A DNA stretch of 64,000 nucleotides from Paraburkholderia edwinii. Its GTDB lineage: Bacteria; Pseudomonadota; Gammaproteobacteria; Burkholderiales; Burkholderiaceae. Positions within the stretch are counted from its first letter, which is position 1, and each line of letters opens with the position of its first letter. Location: NCBI RefSeq assembly GCF_019428685.1, contig NZ_CP080095.1, forward strand, positions 4,216,001-4,280,000, in the 5' to 3' direction. Under the pieces are notes generated by a model. The model did no database searches. It saw only the letters and a program-made list of their open reading frames with translations, and was not told where the DNA came from. Positions 34,527 through 43,677 of this stretch are shown one piece after another. The translations under genes were made by a program, and so were the position numbers.

Positions 34527-34559
34527 GCTGTGAATCCTCTTGTCTCTTAACCTGCTCGA

Positions 34560-35417
34560 TTAACCCTTCACCGCGCCCGCCGTCAGGCCGCGCACGAAAT
34601 AGCGGCCGGCGATCACATAGACCAGCAGCGTCGGCAGCGCCGCGATAATCGCGCCTGCCATGTCGACGTTGTATTCCTTCACGCCGGTCGACGTATTGAC
34701 GAGGTTGTTCAGCGCCACCGTGATCGGCATCGAATCGACGCCCGAAAACACAATACCGAACAGGAAGTCATTCCAGATCTGCGTGAATTGCCAGATCAGA
34801 CACACCATGAAAATCGGCAGCGACACCGGCATCAGAATCTTCGTGAAGATCATGAAGAAACCCGCGCCGTCAATGCGCGCCGCCTTCACCAGCTCCGCCG
34901 GAATGCTCACGTAGAAGTTGCGGAAGAACATCGTGGTGAACGCAATACCGTAGACCACGTGCACCACCACCAGACCGGTCGTCGTATTCGACAGGCCGAA
35001 GAAGCCTTCGAGACGCGCCATCGGCAGCAGAATCGCCTGGAACGGAATAAAGCAGCCGACCAGCAGCATCGTGAAGATCGCGTCCGCGCCGCGGAAGCGC
35101 CAGTGCGTGAGCACGTAACCGTTGAACGCGCCGATAATCGACGAAATCAGCACGGCCGGAATCACCATGCGCACCGAGTTCATGAAGAACGGTTCCATGC
35201 CGTCGCAGCGCACGCCCGTACACGCCTGGCTCCATGCCTTGATCCACGGCGCAAACGTCCACTGGGTCGGCGGCGTCAGCAGGTTGCCGTGGCGCAGCTG
35301 ATCGATGTCCTTGAACGACGTCGACAGCATCACGTACAGCGGGAACAGGAAGTAAAGCGCAAACAGAATCAGCACCGCGTAAATCACGGCGCGGTTCAGG
35401 TTCATCTTAGGCTGCAT
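34560..35417 (-). CDS. gtsC: Sugar ABC transporter permease (MalG-type)
   Basis: This 285-residue inner-membrane permease has six predicted helices. The EAA loop is at FFMNFYVSIPAELVKAARIDG-like sequence near residues 168-188, which docks into the ATPase. The start overlaps the upstream permease gene by 11 nt. The ATG at 35417 has GAGG eight bases before it. With gtsB it forms the channel of the transporter. Confidence 0.87.
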   Translation of the reverse strand: MQPKMNLNRAVIYAVLILFALYFLFPLYVMLSTSFKDIDQLRHGNLLTPPTQWTFAPWIKAWSQACTGVRCDGMEPFFMNSVRMVIPAVLISSIIGAFNGYVLTHWRFRGADAIFTMLLVGCFIPFQAILLPMARLEGFFGLSNTTTGLVVVHVVYGIAFTTMFFRNFYVSIPAELVKAARIDGAGFFMIFTKILMPVSLPIFMVCLIWQFTQIWNDFLFGIVFSGVDSMPITVALNNLVNTSTGVKEYNVDMAGAIIAALPTLLVYVIAGRYFVRGLTAGAVKG

Positions 35418-36348
35418 TGCGGGTACCTCGCGATTCCAGATACATCAGCGGCACCAGCACGGCGACCACCGTCGCCAGCATCATCATCGACGACGCCGCT
35501 CCCACTCCCAACTGCCCGCGGTTAAACGAAAACGTGTACATGAACATCGCCGGCAAATTCGACGACGTGCCCGGCCCGCCCGCCGTCAACGCGACGACAA
35601 GGTCGAAGGTCTTGATCGTGATGTGACACAGAATGAGCAGCACCGAGAAAAACACGGGCCGCATGCTCGGAATCACGATCTTGCGGTAGATGGTCGGCAG
35701 CGTCGCGCCGTCCACTTGCGCCGCCTTGAAAATCTCACTGTCCACGCCGCGCAAACCGGCCAGGAACAGCGCCATCACAAAGCCTGTGGATTGCCAGACC
35801 GCCGCAATCACCACGCAGAAAATGGCCTTGTCCGGATCGCCGAGCCAGCCGAACGTAAAGCTCGTCCAGCCCCAGTCGTTGATCACCTTCTGAAAGCCAA
35901 GGTCCGGATTCAAAATCCACTGCCACGCAGTACCCGTCACGATGAACGACAGCGCCATCGGATACAGAAACACCGCGCGCAACGCGCCTTCATTGCGAAT
36001 GCGCTGGTCGAGCAGAATCGCAAGGAACAGGCCCAGGCCGATGCAGATCGCAATAAACGGAATGCCGAACCAGCCGAGATTTTTTGCCGACGTCCAGAAG
36101 ACATCGTTGTCGAACAGTTCGCGGTAACGCGCTAAACCGGCGAAGTCGTAACGCGGCAACAGTCGCGAATTCGACAGCGACAGATAGCCGGTAACGAGAA
36201 TAAAACCATAGACGAAGACCAGACTGATCACGATGCTGGGCGACAACACCAGCTTCGGAATCCAGCGGTCGGCGAGTGCCGCCATCGGCGACGTGCGGCG
36301 CGCCACGGAAACCGTGCGCTTTGCGTTTCCGCTAATAGAAGCAGTCAC
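35407..36348 (-). CDS. gtsB: Sugar ABC transporter permease (MalF-type)
   Basis: This 313-residue permease has a cytoplasmic N-terminus and six predicted helices, with the EAA region LRGVDSEIFKAAQVDGATLP near residue 210. It pairs with gtsC. It is separated from the binding-protein gene upstream by 199 nt, a gap often used to let the binding protein be made in greater amount. Hydrophobic segments such as IVISLVFVYGFILVTGYLSL support its membrane location. Confidence 0.87.
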   Translation of the reverse strand: MTASISGNAKRTVSVARRTSPMAALADRWIPKLVLSPSIVISLVFVYGFILVTGYLSLSNSRLLPRYDFAGLARYRELFDNDVFWTSAKNLGWFGIPFIAICIGLGLFLAILLDQRIRNEGALRAVFLYPMALSFIVTGTAWQWILNPDLGFQKVINDWGWTSFTFGWLGDPDKAIFCVVIAAVWQSTGFVMALFLAGLRGVDSEIFKAAQVDGATLPTIYRKIVIPSMRPVFFSVLLILCHITIKTFDLVVALTAGGPGTSSNLPAMFMYTFSFNRGQLGVGAASSMMMLATVVAVLVPLMYLESRGTRNAA

Positions 36349-36547
36349 AACTCGACTCCTGGAACTATGCCGCGAGAGCCGGCACGCTTTTCGTCGGAAG
36401 ATCCGGAAAAGTGCGGCCCGTCGATTCGGCCGAGGGCGCGACTGTCGTCGAACCGTCTAGGCCCGGAGCGCATCCATGCGATTAGCACAGACGCGACCCC
36501 GGGCATCCTGCTACTGCATACCACTACTGTAGTGCGTGCAGCGCGAA
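36349..36547 (-). promoter_or_regulatory. Hairpin-bearing spacer between gtsA and gtsB
   Basis: The spacer holds a 13-base dyad CACTAC-T-GTAGTG (36522-36534) just after the gtsA stop and a longer GCCCGG/CCGGGC stem further on. Such structures can stabilise the upstream binding-protein message or partly terminate it. No T-run is present. Confidence 0.35.
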
Positions 36548-37795
36548 TTACTTGGTCTTCGCGGCCTTCGCGAGCGCTTCAACCGCGGTCTTCGTGTCTT
36601 CCTGCGAGTTCATGAACTTCGTCACGACGTCGCTGATCGCGCCTGCGGTCGCATCGGCTTGAGCCATGCCGTGAGCGAGCGACGGCACATAGCCACCTGC
36701 CTTGATCGCAGCCTGTTCATCCGCGTACGACTTCTTCGCGCAGTCGTCGAACTTGGCCATCGACACACCGAGGCGAACCGGGATCGAGCCCTTGTACAGG
36801 CTGAACTGTTCCTGAAAGCCCGGGCTCATGATCGTCTTCGCGAGTGCGAGCTGACCCGGCGTTGCAGCCGATTGGCCCTTCTGCTGGAAGAACACGAACG
36901 AGTCGACGTTGAACGTGTAGGCCTTTTCCGTGCCCGGCACTGCTGCGCAGATATAGTCCGAGCCCGACTTCTTGCCCGCGTTCGCGAACTCGCCCTTCGC
37001 CCAGTCGCCCATGAACTGCATGCCGGCCTTGCCGTTGATGACCATGGCCGTGGCGAGGTTCCAGTCACGACCCGTACGGCCGCTGTCGAAGTAGCCCTGG
37101 ATCTTGCGGACCGTGTCGAACACCTGAGCCATTTGCGGCGACGTCAGCGTCTTCTGGTCGAGGTCGACGAGCGCCTTCTTGTAGAAGTCCGCGCCTTGCG
37201 ACAGCACGACGTCTTCCCACAGCGTCAGGTCTTGCCACGGCTGGCCGCCCATCGCGATCGGCTGAATACCGGCGGCTTTCATCTTGTCGGCCACGGTGAA
37301 GAACTCAGCCCACGTGGTCGGTACCTTGCCGCCTGCCTTGTCGAGCGCGGCCTTGTTGATGTACAGCCAGTTGACGCGGTGCACCGAGAACGGCGCGGCC
37401 ACGTAGTGACCGTCCGCGTGCATGATCTTGTCGATTTCCGGCGGGAGCTCTTTCTTCCAGTCGGTCGCGGCGGAGTCGATATTGACGAGCACGCCTTGCG
37501 ATGCCCAGTCCTGAATCAGCGGACCCTTGATCTGAGCCGCGCTCGGCGCGTTGCCCGCGATCACCTGGGTCTTCAGTGCGGTCATGGCCGCTGCGCCGGC
37601 GCCGCCGGCCACTGCGAAGTCCTTCCAGACGTAACCCTGCTTCTGCAGATCATCCTTCAGCACGCCGATAGCCTTCGATTCGCCGCCCGAGGTCCACCAG
37701 TGCAGCACTTCAACCTGTTCGGCCGCTTGCGCTGCAGCGGCGCCACACATCAGACCTGCGGCGCACAGGGCGCCCATGATCGCACGAACTTTCAT
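36548..37795 (-). CDS. gtsA: Periplasmic glucose/mannose-binding protein
   Basis: This 415-residue extracellular solute-binding protein is like GtsA of pseudomonads: after the signal peptide (cleavage after AQA, residue 24) it reads VEVLHWWTSGGESKAIGVL and AVAGGAGAAAMTALKTQVIA. The tryptophan-rich motifs and GGQPWQDLTLWEDVVLSQG line the sugar site. It delivers glucose or mannose to GtsBC. GGAGGAG lies seven bases before the ATG. It is divergent from zwf, with the HexR-type site between them, which fits control by sugar-phosphate catabolism. Confidence 0.88.
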   Translation of the reverse strand: MKVRAIMGALCAAGLMCGAAAAQAAEQVEVLHWWTSGGESKAIGVLKDDLQKQGYVWKDFAVAGGAGAAAMTALKTQVIAGNAPSAAQIKGPLIQDWASQGVLVNIDSAATDWKKELPPEIDKIMHADGHYVAAPFSVHRVNWLYINKAALDKAGGKVPTTWAEFFTVADKMKAAGIQPIAMGGQPWQDLTLWEDVVLSQGADFYKKALVDLDQKTLTSPQMAQVFDTVRKIQGYFDSGRTGRDWNLATAMVINGKAGMQFMGDWAKGEFANAGKKSGSDYICAAVPGTEKAYTFNVDSFVFFQQKGQSAATPGQLALAKTIMSPGFQEQFSLYKGSIPVRLGVSMAKFDDCAKKSYADEQAAIKAGGYVPSLAHGMAQADATAGAISDVVTKFMNSQEDTKTAVEALAKAAKTK

Positions 37796-38237
37796 TGCTT
37801 ATCTCCTCCAGACACCTGACTTAAACACGTAGAGCCCCTGCTGGACAGGGAGCGGTTATGGTCGAATCAAACAGGCAAACAACCTGATCACTGCGGGAAC
37901 ACTTGCGGAACGAACAGGCATCGACGGGCGCTTCGCTTATTGGCGCGCGCCTGCTAGCCGAAGTCCGGCCGCGGATGCTCAAGAGATGAGTGACTCGGAA
38001 TGCAAAGAACGTCTCCTCTTTTGCTTTTGTGCCTGCCCGCGTCGCGCGTTGCAGACTCGAGGCGCTTTGACTCCCCCGCACGCCCTTCGTTAAAGCCCTT
38101 GATGCCGCGACCGCCTAAGGGTGCGCGCCACATCAAAACGCATTTGTCGATAACATGCCGGGAAGCTTGTTTGACTCGGTGAAAACGCGCATTCCTGCAG
38201 GCCCCGCACGCTTTTTTCATCGAATTCACGCTACCTC

Positions 38238-38265
38238 TTGATTTGGATTGTAGTTAAACTACAAT
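38238..38265 (+). promoter_or_regulatory. zwf promoter
   Basis: TTGATT (38238-38243) and TACAAT (38260-38265) are separated by 16 bases, a good sigma-70 match. The HexR-type palindrome covers the spacer and most of the -10, so bound repressor would block RNA polymerase. The start codon lies 71 bases beyond. Confidence 0.65.
38248..38264. promoter_or_regulatory. HexR operator
   Basis: TTGTAGTTAAACTACAA is a perfect 17-base palindrome and matches the HexR sites known in gamma-proteobacteria (TGTARTTAAATTACA-like cores). HexR is an RpiR-type repressor released by the Entner-Doudoroff intermediate KDPG. The regulator is encoded as the second half of the fused gene at 40606-42522. Confidence 0.82.
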
Positions 38266-38335
38266 TCAGTGTCAAAAAAAATTTTATCGCACTACGGCCT
38301 GCTTTCAGCGCCTTCCAAGGGCATCGCGGAGACAC

Positions 38336-39796
38336 ATGCAAACGGATTCCAGTTTCACCTTTGTGCTGTTTGGCGGCACCGGCGATCTGTCGATGCGCAA
38401 GATCCTGCCCGCGCTCTATGAAGCGCATCGCGCAGGCATGCTGGCAGCGGGCGGCAAGATCTTTGCGGTGGCGCGTCATATCGATGGCCGCGAGCAATAC
38501 CTGCAATGGGTCAATGAGCACGTGCGCGCGCATGTGGCCAATGCACAGTTCACGGAAGACACTTGGCTCACGTTCCTCGAACGTATCGAGTTTGTCGCCA
38601 TCGACCTCGGCAAAGCCGAAGACTTCGTGTTGCTGCGCGATGCGATTGCGAATCTGCCCGGCTGCCGCGTGTTCTATCTGGCAACCGGTCCTTCGCTGTT
38701 CGTGCCGATCTGTCGCGCGCTGGCTTCGGTTGGGCTTAACGAGCGTTCGCGCATCGTGCTCGAAAAGCCGTTGGGCTACGACCTGCGTTCGTCGAATGCG
38801 ATCAACGATGCAGTCGGCGAGATGTTTGCCGAAGAGCAGATTTATCGGATTGACCACTATCTGGGCAAAGAGCCCGTGCAGAACCTGTTGGCGCTGCGTT
38901 TCGGCAATGCGCTGTTCGAGCCGCTGTGGCGCCGCGAATGGGTCGAGAGCATTCAGATCACGATTGCCGAAGAACTCGGCGTGGAAGCGCGCGGCGATTT
39001 CTACGACAATACGGGCGCCTTGCGCGACATGGTGCAAAACCATTTGCTGCAGCTGCTTTCGATTGTCGCGATGGAACCGCCGCATTCGATGGATTCGGAT
39101 TCGGTCCGCGATGAAAAGCTGCGCGTGCTGCGCGCGTTGAAGCCGACCGATCCGCGCGATATCAGCCGCGTGGCCGTGCGCGGCCAATATCACGCCGGTG
39201 TGATTCGCGGCGCGTCGGTGCCGGCCTATGCGAATGAATCGGGCGTGCGGCCTGACAGCACCACCGAAACCTTCGTCGCGCTCAAAGCGGAAATCGAAAA
39301 CTGGCGTTGGGCCGGTGTGCCGTTCTTCCTGCGCACGGGCAAGCGTCTGGCCGATCGTGTGGCGGAAATCGTCGTGAACTTCCGCGCCGTGCCGCATTCG
39401 GCGCTCGGTGCAACCGCGTTGCGCGCCGGCGCCAATCGTTTGGTCATCCGCTTGCAACCGAACGAAACGATCCGCTTGTACTGCCTCGCGAAAAAGCCCG
39501 GCGAAGGGATGAACCTGTCGAGCGTTCACCTCGATCTCGCGTTCGATCAGTTCTTCCGCGAAGGTCAGATGGAAGCGTATCAACGGCTGTTGCTCGATGT
39601 GATCAACGGCCGGCTCGCGCTGTTTGTGCGCCGCGACGAGCAGGAAGCCGCGTGGCGCTGGGTCGAGCCTATTCTTAACGAATGGGCTGCGTCGGGCACG
39701 AAGCCGAAGCCTTATGCGGCCGGCACGTGGGGCCCGGCGGCGGCCAGCGCGATGCTCGCGCAGCACGGCACCTGCTGGTTAGAGGAAGAGAACTGA
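38336..39796 (+). CDS. zwf: Glucose-6-phosphate 1-dehydrogenase
   Basis: This 486-residue enzyme oxidises glucose-6-phosphate to 6-phosphogluconolactone with NADP or NAD, the first step of the oxidative pentose phosphate and Entner-Doudoroff routes. FGGTGDLSMRKILPAL (about 12-27) is the dinucleotide-binding loop and RIDHYLGKEPVQN the active-site signature with the catalytic His. The length is normal. It is the first gene of a zwf-pgl-glk/hexR locus and is controlled by a HexR-type operator. A terminator-like hairpin follows before pgl. Confidence 0.95.
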   Translation: MQTDSSFTFVLFGGTGDLSMRKILPALYEAHRAGMLAAGGKIFAVARHIDGREQYLQWVNEHVRAHVANAQFTEDTWLTFLERIEFVAIDLGKAEDFVLLRDAIANLPGCRVFYLATGPSLFVPICRALASVGLNERSRIVLEKPLGYDLRSSNAINDAVGEMFAEEQIYRIDHYLGKEPVQNLLALRFGNALFEPLWRREWVESIQITIAEELGVEARGDFYDNTGALRDMVQNHLLQLLSIVAMEPPHSMDSDSVRDEKLRVLRALKPTDPRDISRVAVRGQYHAGVIRGASVPAYANESGVRPDSTTETFVALKAEIENWRWAGVPFFLRTGKRLADRVAEIVVNFRAVPHSALGATALRAGANRLVIRLQPNETIRLYCLAKKPGEGMNLSSVHLDLAFDQFFREGQMEAYQRLLLDVINGRLALFVRRDEQEAAWRWVEPILNEWAASGTKPKPYAAGTWGPAAASAMLAQHGTCWLEEEN

Positions 39797-39801
39797 TTCA
39801 A

Positions 39802-39840
39802 GGCGGCGCTGAGCATCGTGCGTGGCGCCGCCGAGTTTTT
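39802..39840 (+). terminator. Hairpin plus T-run between zwf and pgl
   Basis: GGCGGCGC (39802-39809) pairs with GCGCCGCC (39825-39832), followed by GAG and five T residues. It has the form of an intrinsic terminator inside the presumed operon, so pgl and glk-hexR may be partly uncoupled from zwf or have their own promoter in the 84 bases that remain. Confidence 0.7.
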
Positions 39841-39923
39841 GTAACAGAAAAGTGTGCGATTTCCGATGTCATTTATCTCGCTGTTCTTAGACTAAACAAG
39901 AAAGCAGCACGGAGGAGAAATCC

Positions 39924-40628
39924 ATGATCCAGCTACATGCTTTCGACGACCAGGCCGCGCAATCCGCTGCCTTGGCTAAAGCCGTGGGCCACGCATTGCA
40001 GGCGTCGCTCGCCGCGCAAACCGCCACGCCCGGCGTGAGCGGCGGCCGCGTGACCTTTGCCGTGTCGGGCGGCACGAGCCCGCGTCCATTCCTGCAAACG
40101 TTATCCCATGAGCCGTTCGACTGGTCGCGCGTCGACGTGACGCTGGTCGACGACCGGTGGGTGCCCGATAACGACAGCGCCAGCAACTCGCGTCTCGTGC
40201 ACGAGACGCTGCTGCAGAACGCGGCCGCGAATGCGAGCTATCTGCCGCTCGTCGATACGTCGACCACGTTGGAAGCGCGCGTCGCCGCGTTGAACGGCGA
40301 CCCGAAACGGCGCGTGCCGAACGTCGCCGTGCTCGGCATGGGCGAAGACGGGCACACCGCGTCGATTTTCGCGGACGCGCCCGAGTGGGACTTCGCGATC
40401 ACCACGACCGATCACTTCGTCGCCGTGCATCCGGGCAGCGCGCCGCATGCACGCGTGAGCTGGTCGATGTCGGCGTTGAAGAAGGTCGATCATCTGTTCC
40501 TGCTGATCGCCGGACCGAAGAAGATGGACGTGTTGAACGAAGCGTCCGCCACCCTGCAAAAAAAAGCCATTTCTCAGCTCGCAAACGACAAGGGGGTAAG
40601 ACTCGATGTCTACTGGTGTGCAAACTAA
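39924..40628 (+). CDS. pgl: 6-phosphogluconolactonase
   Basis: This 234-residue protein hydrolyses the zwf product to 6-phosphogluconate. The DevB/SOL family motifs are [27 protein letters not shown] and [22 protein letters not shown] lies shortly before the ATG. Its 3' end overlaps the next gene by 23 bases, so the two are translated together. Confidence 0.93.
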   Translation: MIQLHAFDDQAAQSAALAKAVGHALQASLAAQTATPGVSGGRVTFAVSGGTSPRPFLQTLSHEPFDWSRVDVTLVDDRWVPDNDSASNSRLVHETLLQNAAANASYLPLVDTSTTLEARVAALNGDPKRRVPNVAVLGMGEDGHTASIFADAPEWDFAITTTDHFVAVHPGSAPHARVSWSMSALKKVDHLFLLIAGPKKMDVLNEASATLQKKAISQLANDKGVRLDVYWCAN

Positions 40629-42522
40629 AGCTGCCCCGCAAGCGGGCCAGCACGCCGATGGACCGAGGCTTCTCGCCGATGTCGGCGGGACCAATGCGCG
40701 ATTCGCGCTCGAGACCAGACCGGGGGAGATTTCTCAGGTGCACGTTTATCCGTGTGCCGACTATCCGGGCATCGCGGAAGTCATCAAGAAGTACCTGAAA
40801 GATACGAAGATCGGCCGCGTGAATCACGCGGCAGTCGCCATTGCGAATCCGGTCGACGGGGACCAGGTTCGGATGACGAATCATGATTGGCATTTTTCGA
40901 TCGAAGCGACGCGTCGTGCCTTGGGCTTCGATACGCTGCTGGTGGTCAACGACTTCACCGCGCTTGCGATGGCGTTGCCGGGGTTGACCGATACGCAGCG
41001 CGTGCAGGTAGGCGGTGGCACGCGGCGGCCGCATAGCGTAATCGGGCTGCTTGGGCCCGGTACGGGGATGGGCGTGTCCGGTTTGATTCCGGCCGACGAC
41101 CGGTGGATTGCGCTCGGCAGCGAAGGCGGTCATGCGTCGTTCGCGCCTTCCGATGAGCGCGAAGACCTCGTGCTGCAGTACGCACGCAAGAAGTGGTCGC
41201 ATGTGTCGTTTGAACGCGTGGCGGCAGGGCCCGGCATCGAGATCATTTATCGTGCGCTGGCGGCTCGCGACAAGAAGCGCGTGCCGTCAACTCTGGATGT
41301 GTCGGAAATCTCGAAGCGCGGGCTCGAAGGCGATCCGCTCGCGGCTGAAACGCTCGAAGTGTTCTGCGGCATTCTCGGCACGTTTGCCGGCAATATCGCG
41401 GTGACGCTCGGCGCGCTGGGCGGTATCTACATTGGCGGCGGCGTGGTGCCGCGGCTGGGCGAGTTCTTTGAGAAGTCGTCGTTCCGTCAGCGCTTTGAAG
41501 CGAAAGGCCGCTTCGAAGACTATCTGAAGAACGTGCCGACGTTTGTGATTACCGCCGAATATCCGGCGTTTCTCGGCGTCTCGGCGATTCTCGCGGAGCA
41601 GTTGTCGAATCGCTCGGGCGGCAGTTCTTCTGCTGTGTTCGAACGCATTCGGCAGATGCGCGATGCGCTGACGCCGGCCGAGCGCCGCGTGGCCGATCTC
41701 GCTTTGAACCATCCGCGTTCGATCATCAACGATCCAATTGTCGATATCGCGCGCAAGGCCGATGTGAGCCAGCCGACGGTGATTCGCTTCTGCCGGTCGC
41801 TGGGCTGCCAGGGCTTGTCCGATTTCAAGCTGAAGCTCGCAACCGGTTTGACCGGCACGATTCCGGTTAGCCATAGCCAGGTGCATCTCGGCGATACGGC
41901 AACCGACTTCGGCGCGAAGGTGCTCGATAACACGGTGTCCGCGATTTTGCAGTTGCGCGAGCATCTGAACTTCGATCATGTCGAAACGGCGATCGATCTG
42001 CTGAATACCGCGCGACGGATCGAGTTTTATGGGCTCGGTAATTCGAATATCGTCGCGCAGGACGCGCACTACAAGTTCTTCCGCTTTGGCATTCCGACAA
42101 TTGCTTATGGCGATCTGTATATGCAGGCCGCTTCGGCTGCGTTGCTCGGCAAGGGCGATGTGATTGTCGCGGTGTCGAAGTCCGGTCGCGCGCCTGAGTT
42201 GCTGCGTGTGCTCGATGTCGCGATGCAGGCGGGCGCGAAGGTAATCGCGATTACGTCGAGCAATACGCCGCTCGCGAAACGTGCGACCGTCGCGCTCGAA
42301 ACCGATCACATCGAGATTCGCGATTCGCAGCTTTCGATGATCTCGCGCATCCTGCATCTGCTGATGATCGATATTCTCGCGGTGGGCGTGGCGATTCGTC
42401 GTGCGGTGCCGGAAGCAGAAGTGACCGATGCGGTGGCCAAGGCGCGCGACGGTGCGGATGAAGAGACGAGCGCGGTGCTCGACTGGTTGAGTCATGGGGC
42501 GGCCGCTACGCCTAAGGACTAA
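40606..42522 (+). CDS. glk-hexR: Fused glucokinase and HexR-type (RpiR) transcriptional regulator
   Basis: This 638-residue protein joins two functions. Residues 1-335 form a bacterial glucokinase: [14 protein letters not shown] is the phosphate loop, [15 protein letters not shown] holds the catalytic Asp, and [15 protein letters not shown] follows. Residues 341-420 form an RpiR-type helix-turn-helix ([33 protein letters not shown]), and residues 458-600 a SIS domain ([32 protein letters not shown]) that would bind KDPG or another sugar phosphate. The fusion is standard in Burkholderia relatives. It probably represses zwf through the palindrome at 38248-38264 and so links glucose phosphorylation to its own control. 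Confidence 0.93.
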   Translation: MSTGVQTKAAPQAGQHADGPRLLADVGGTNARFALETRPGEISQVHVYPCADYPGIAEVIKKYLKDTKIGRVNHAAVAIANPVDGDQVRMTNHDWHFSIEATRRALGFDTLLVVNDFTALAMALPGLTDTQRVQVGGGTRRPHSVIGLLGPGTGMGVSGLIPADDRWIALGSEGGHASFAPSDEREDLVLQYARKKWSHVSFERVAAGPGIEIIYRALAARDKKRVPSTLDVSEISKRGLEGDPLAAETLEVFCGILGTFAGNIAVTLGALGGIYIGGGVVPRLGEFFEKSSFRQRFEAKGRFEDYLKNVPTFVITAEYPAFLGVSAILAEQLSNRSGGSSSAVFERIRQMRDALTPAERRVADLALNHPRSIINDPIVDIARKADVSQPTVIRFCRSLGCQGLSDFKLKLATGLTGTIPVSHSQVHLGDTATDFGAKVLDNTVSAILQLREHLNFDHVETAIDLLNTARRIEFYGLGNSNIVAQDAHYKFFRFGIPTIAYGDLYMQAASAALLGKGDVIVAVSKSGRAPELLRVLDVAMQAGAKVIAITSSNTPLAKRATVALETDHIEIRDSQLSMISRILHLLMIDILAVGVAIRRAVPEAEVTDAVAKARDGADEETSAVLDWLSHGAAATPKD

Positions 42523-42568
42523 GACCACAGGCTGCGCGTCGTTTCGGAGCGCGCAGCGTTCGTTTGTT

Positions 42569-42599
42569 AAAAAGCCAACCTCTTGCAGGTTGGCTTTTT
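42569..42599. terminator. Bidirectional intrinsic terminator
   Basis: AAAAAGCCAACCT (42569-42581) and AGGTTGGCTTTTT (42587-42599) form a perfect 13-bp inverted repeat with a 5-base loop. The T-run on the plus strand ends the glk-hexR transcript and the A-run serves the convergent LysR gene on the minus strand. Confidence 0.95.
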
Positions 42600-42628
42600 G
42601 TTTGCGCTCCAAGCTCTAAGCTCTGGCT

Positions 42629-43576
42629 CTAAGCGTCCACACCCACCACGCTATCGCTCGCCTTCGCTTCCGCAATCAGCCATGAACGCAACGCGGCGAT
42701 CTTGCGCGAATGCCCTCGCCCATCGGGCAGCACGAGGTAATAAGCGAGATCGTCGCGCTTCAAAGGCGATTCAAATGGCCGCACAAGCAGGCCTGCTTTG
42801 ACATCGGCGGCAAGCAGTTGCACTTGCCCCATCACCACGCCCATCCCTTGAATCGCAGCCTGATACGCGAGAAACGAATTCTGAAAGATGCCTTTCTGCG
42901 CACGCACATGATCGTCGAGATCCGCGCGTCCTTGCGCGTGCAACCAATCGAGCCAATCGCGTTTCCGGTAACGCGATTGCAATAGCCGATGCTTTTTCAA
43001 GTCGTCGATCGACTTGATGCGCGGCCCCTGCTTGAGCAGAGCCGGACTGCACATCGGTTCGATCACATCCGCAAACAGAAATTCGCTCGATGCGCCGGGC
43101 CAATTGCCGTCGCCGATCTGAATCGCCGCGTCGATGTCCTGCTTGTTGAAGTTGACGGGCGATACGGTGGTGCTGATTTCGATGGTAATGGTCGGATAGC
43201 GTTCTTCGAAGCGATGCAGACGCTGCATCAGCCATTTGGCCGCGAACGTCGCATAGACGCATAGGCGGAGCGGCTGTCCATCAGCCGAGCCTTTTAGCGT
43301 GGCTGTTGCACTTGAAATGGCATCGAATGCGGGACCGATCTGCGCGAAGTAGCGCTCGCCGACCGTAGTGAGCACGACGCCGCGTGGCCCGCGCTCGAAT
43401 AGTTCGACCCCGAGATACGCCTCGAGCGTCGCGAGTTGCCGGCTCACCGCGGAGTGCGTAACCGACAGTTCCGCCGCGGCGCGCGTGAGGCTGCCGAGCC
43501 GTGCGACGGCATCGAACACATGCAGCGGATTGAGCGGCGGGACCGGACGCATGGAGGAGCTGTGACTAAAACTCAC
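42629..43576 (-). CDS. LysR-family transcriptional regulator (GcvA-like)
   Basis: This 315-residue regulator has an N-terminal winged helix (FDAVARLGSLTRAAAELSVTHSAVSRQLATLE) and the periplasmic-binding-like effector domain (LRLCVYATFAAKWLMQRL, DIDAAIQIGDGNWPG). The sequence is most like the GcvA branch. It is divergent from the acyl-CoA dehydrogenase gene and is the likely regulator of the organic-acid locus. A GTG at 43576 and an ATG at 43552 are possible starts; neither has a strong ribosome site. The 101-base spacer holds a T-N11-A type motif near 43583-43600. Confidence 0.85.
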   Translation of the reverse strand: MSFSHSSSMRPVPPLNPLHVFDAVARLGSLTRAAAELSVTHSAVSRQLATLEAYLGVELFERGPRGVVLTTVGERYFAQIGPAFDAISSATATLKGSADGQPLRLCVYATFAAKWLMQRLHRFEERYPTITIEISTTVSPVNFNKQDIDAAIQIGDGNWPGASSEFLFADVIEPMCSPALLKQGPRIKSIDDLKKHRLLQSRYRKRDWLDWLHAQGRADLDDHVRAQKGIFQNSFLAYQAAIQGMGVVMGQVQLLAADVKAGLLVRPFESPLKRDDLAYYLVLPDGRGHSRKIAALRSWLIAEAKASDSVVGVDA

Positions 43577-43677
43577 AGCAACTTACGCTATACGAAGTGC
43601 CCTGTCAAACCGCGACCTGAAACAATTTAGCCGCATTCCCTTCGACTCTCAGACGACGCGCGCGTCGCGGATAAGCA

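Larger units (their letters stand above)
37796..38335. other. Divergent regulatory region gtsA/zwf
   Basis: This 540-base region carries the zwf promoter with its palindrome (38238-38265) on the right. On the minus strand a TTGTTT and CATAAC pair around 37857-37885 is a weak candidate for the gtsA promoter. No gene is evident in the middle. Confidence 0.5.

Noticed and set aside
36536..37819. 427-codon plus-strand frame opposite gtsA
   Set aside because: The gtsA protein has clear signal peptide and family motifs; the opposite frame has none.
38231..39766. 511-codon open frame on the minus strand opposite zwf
   Set aside because: It is the shadow of a high-GC gene; its residues are Arg/His/Gln-rich with no family pattern, while zwf is certain.
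41287..42612. 441-codon open frame opposite glk-hexR
   Set aside because: Codon-bias shadow with Arg/His-rich composition; it also runs across the bidirectional terminator.
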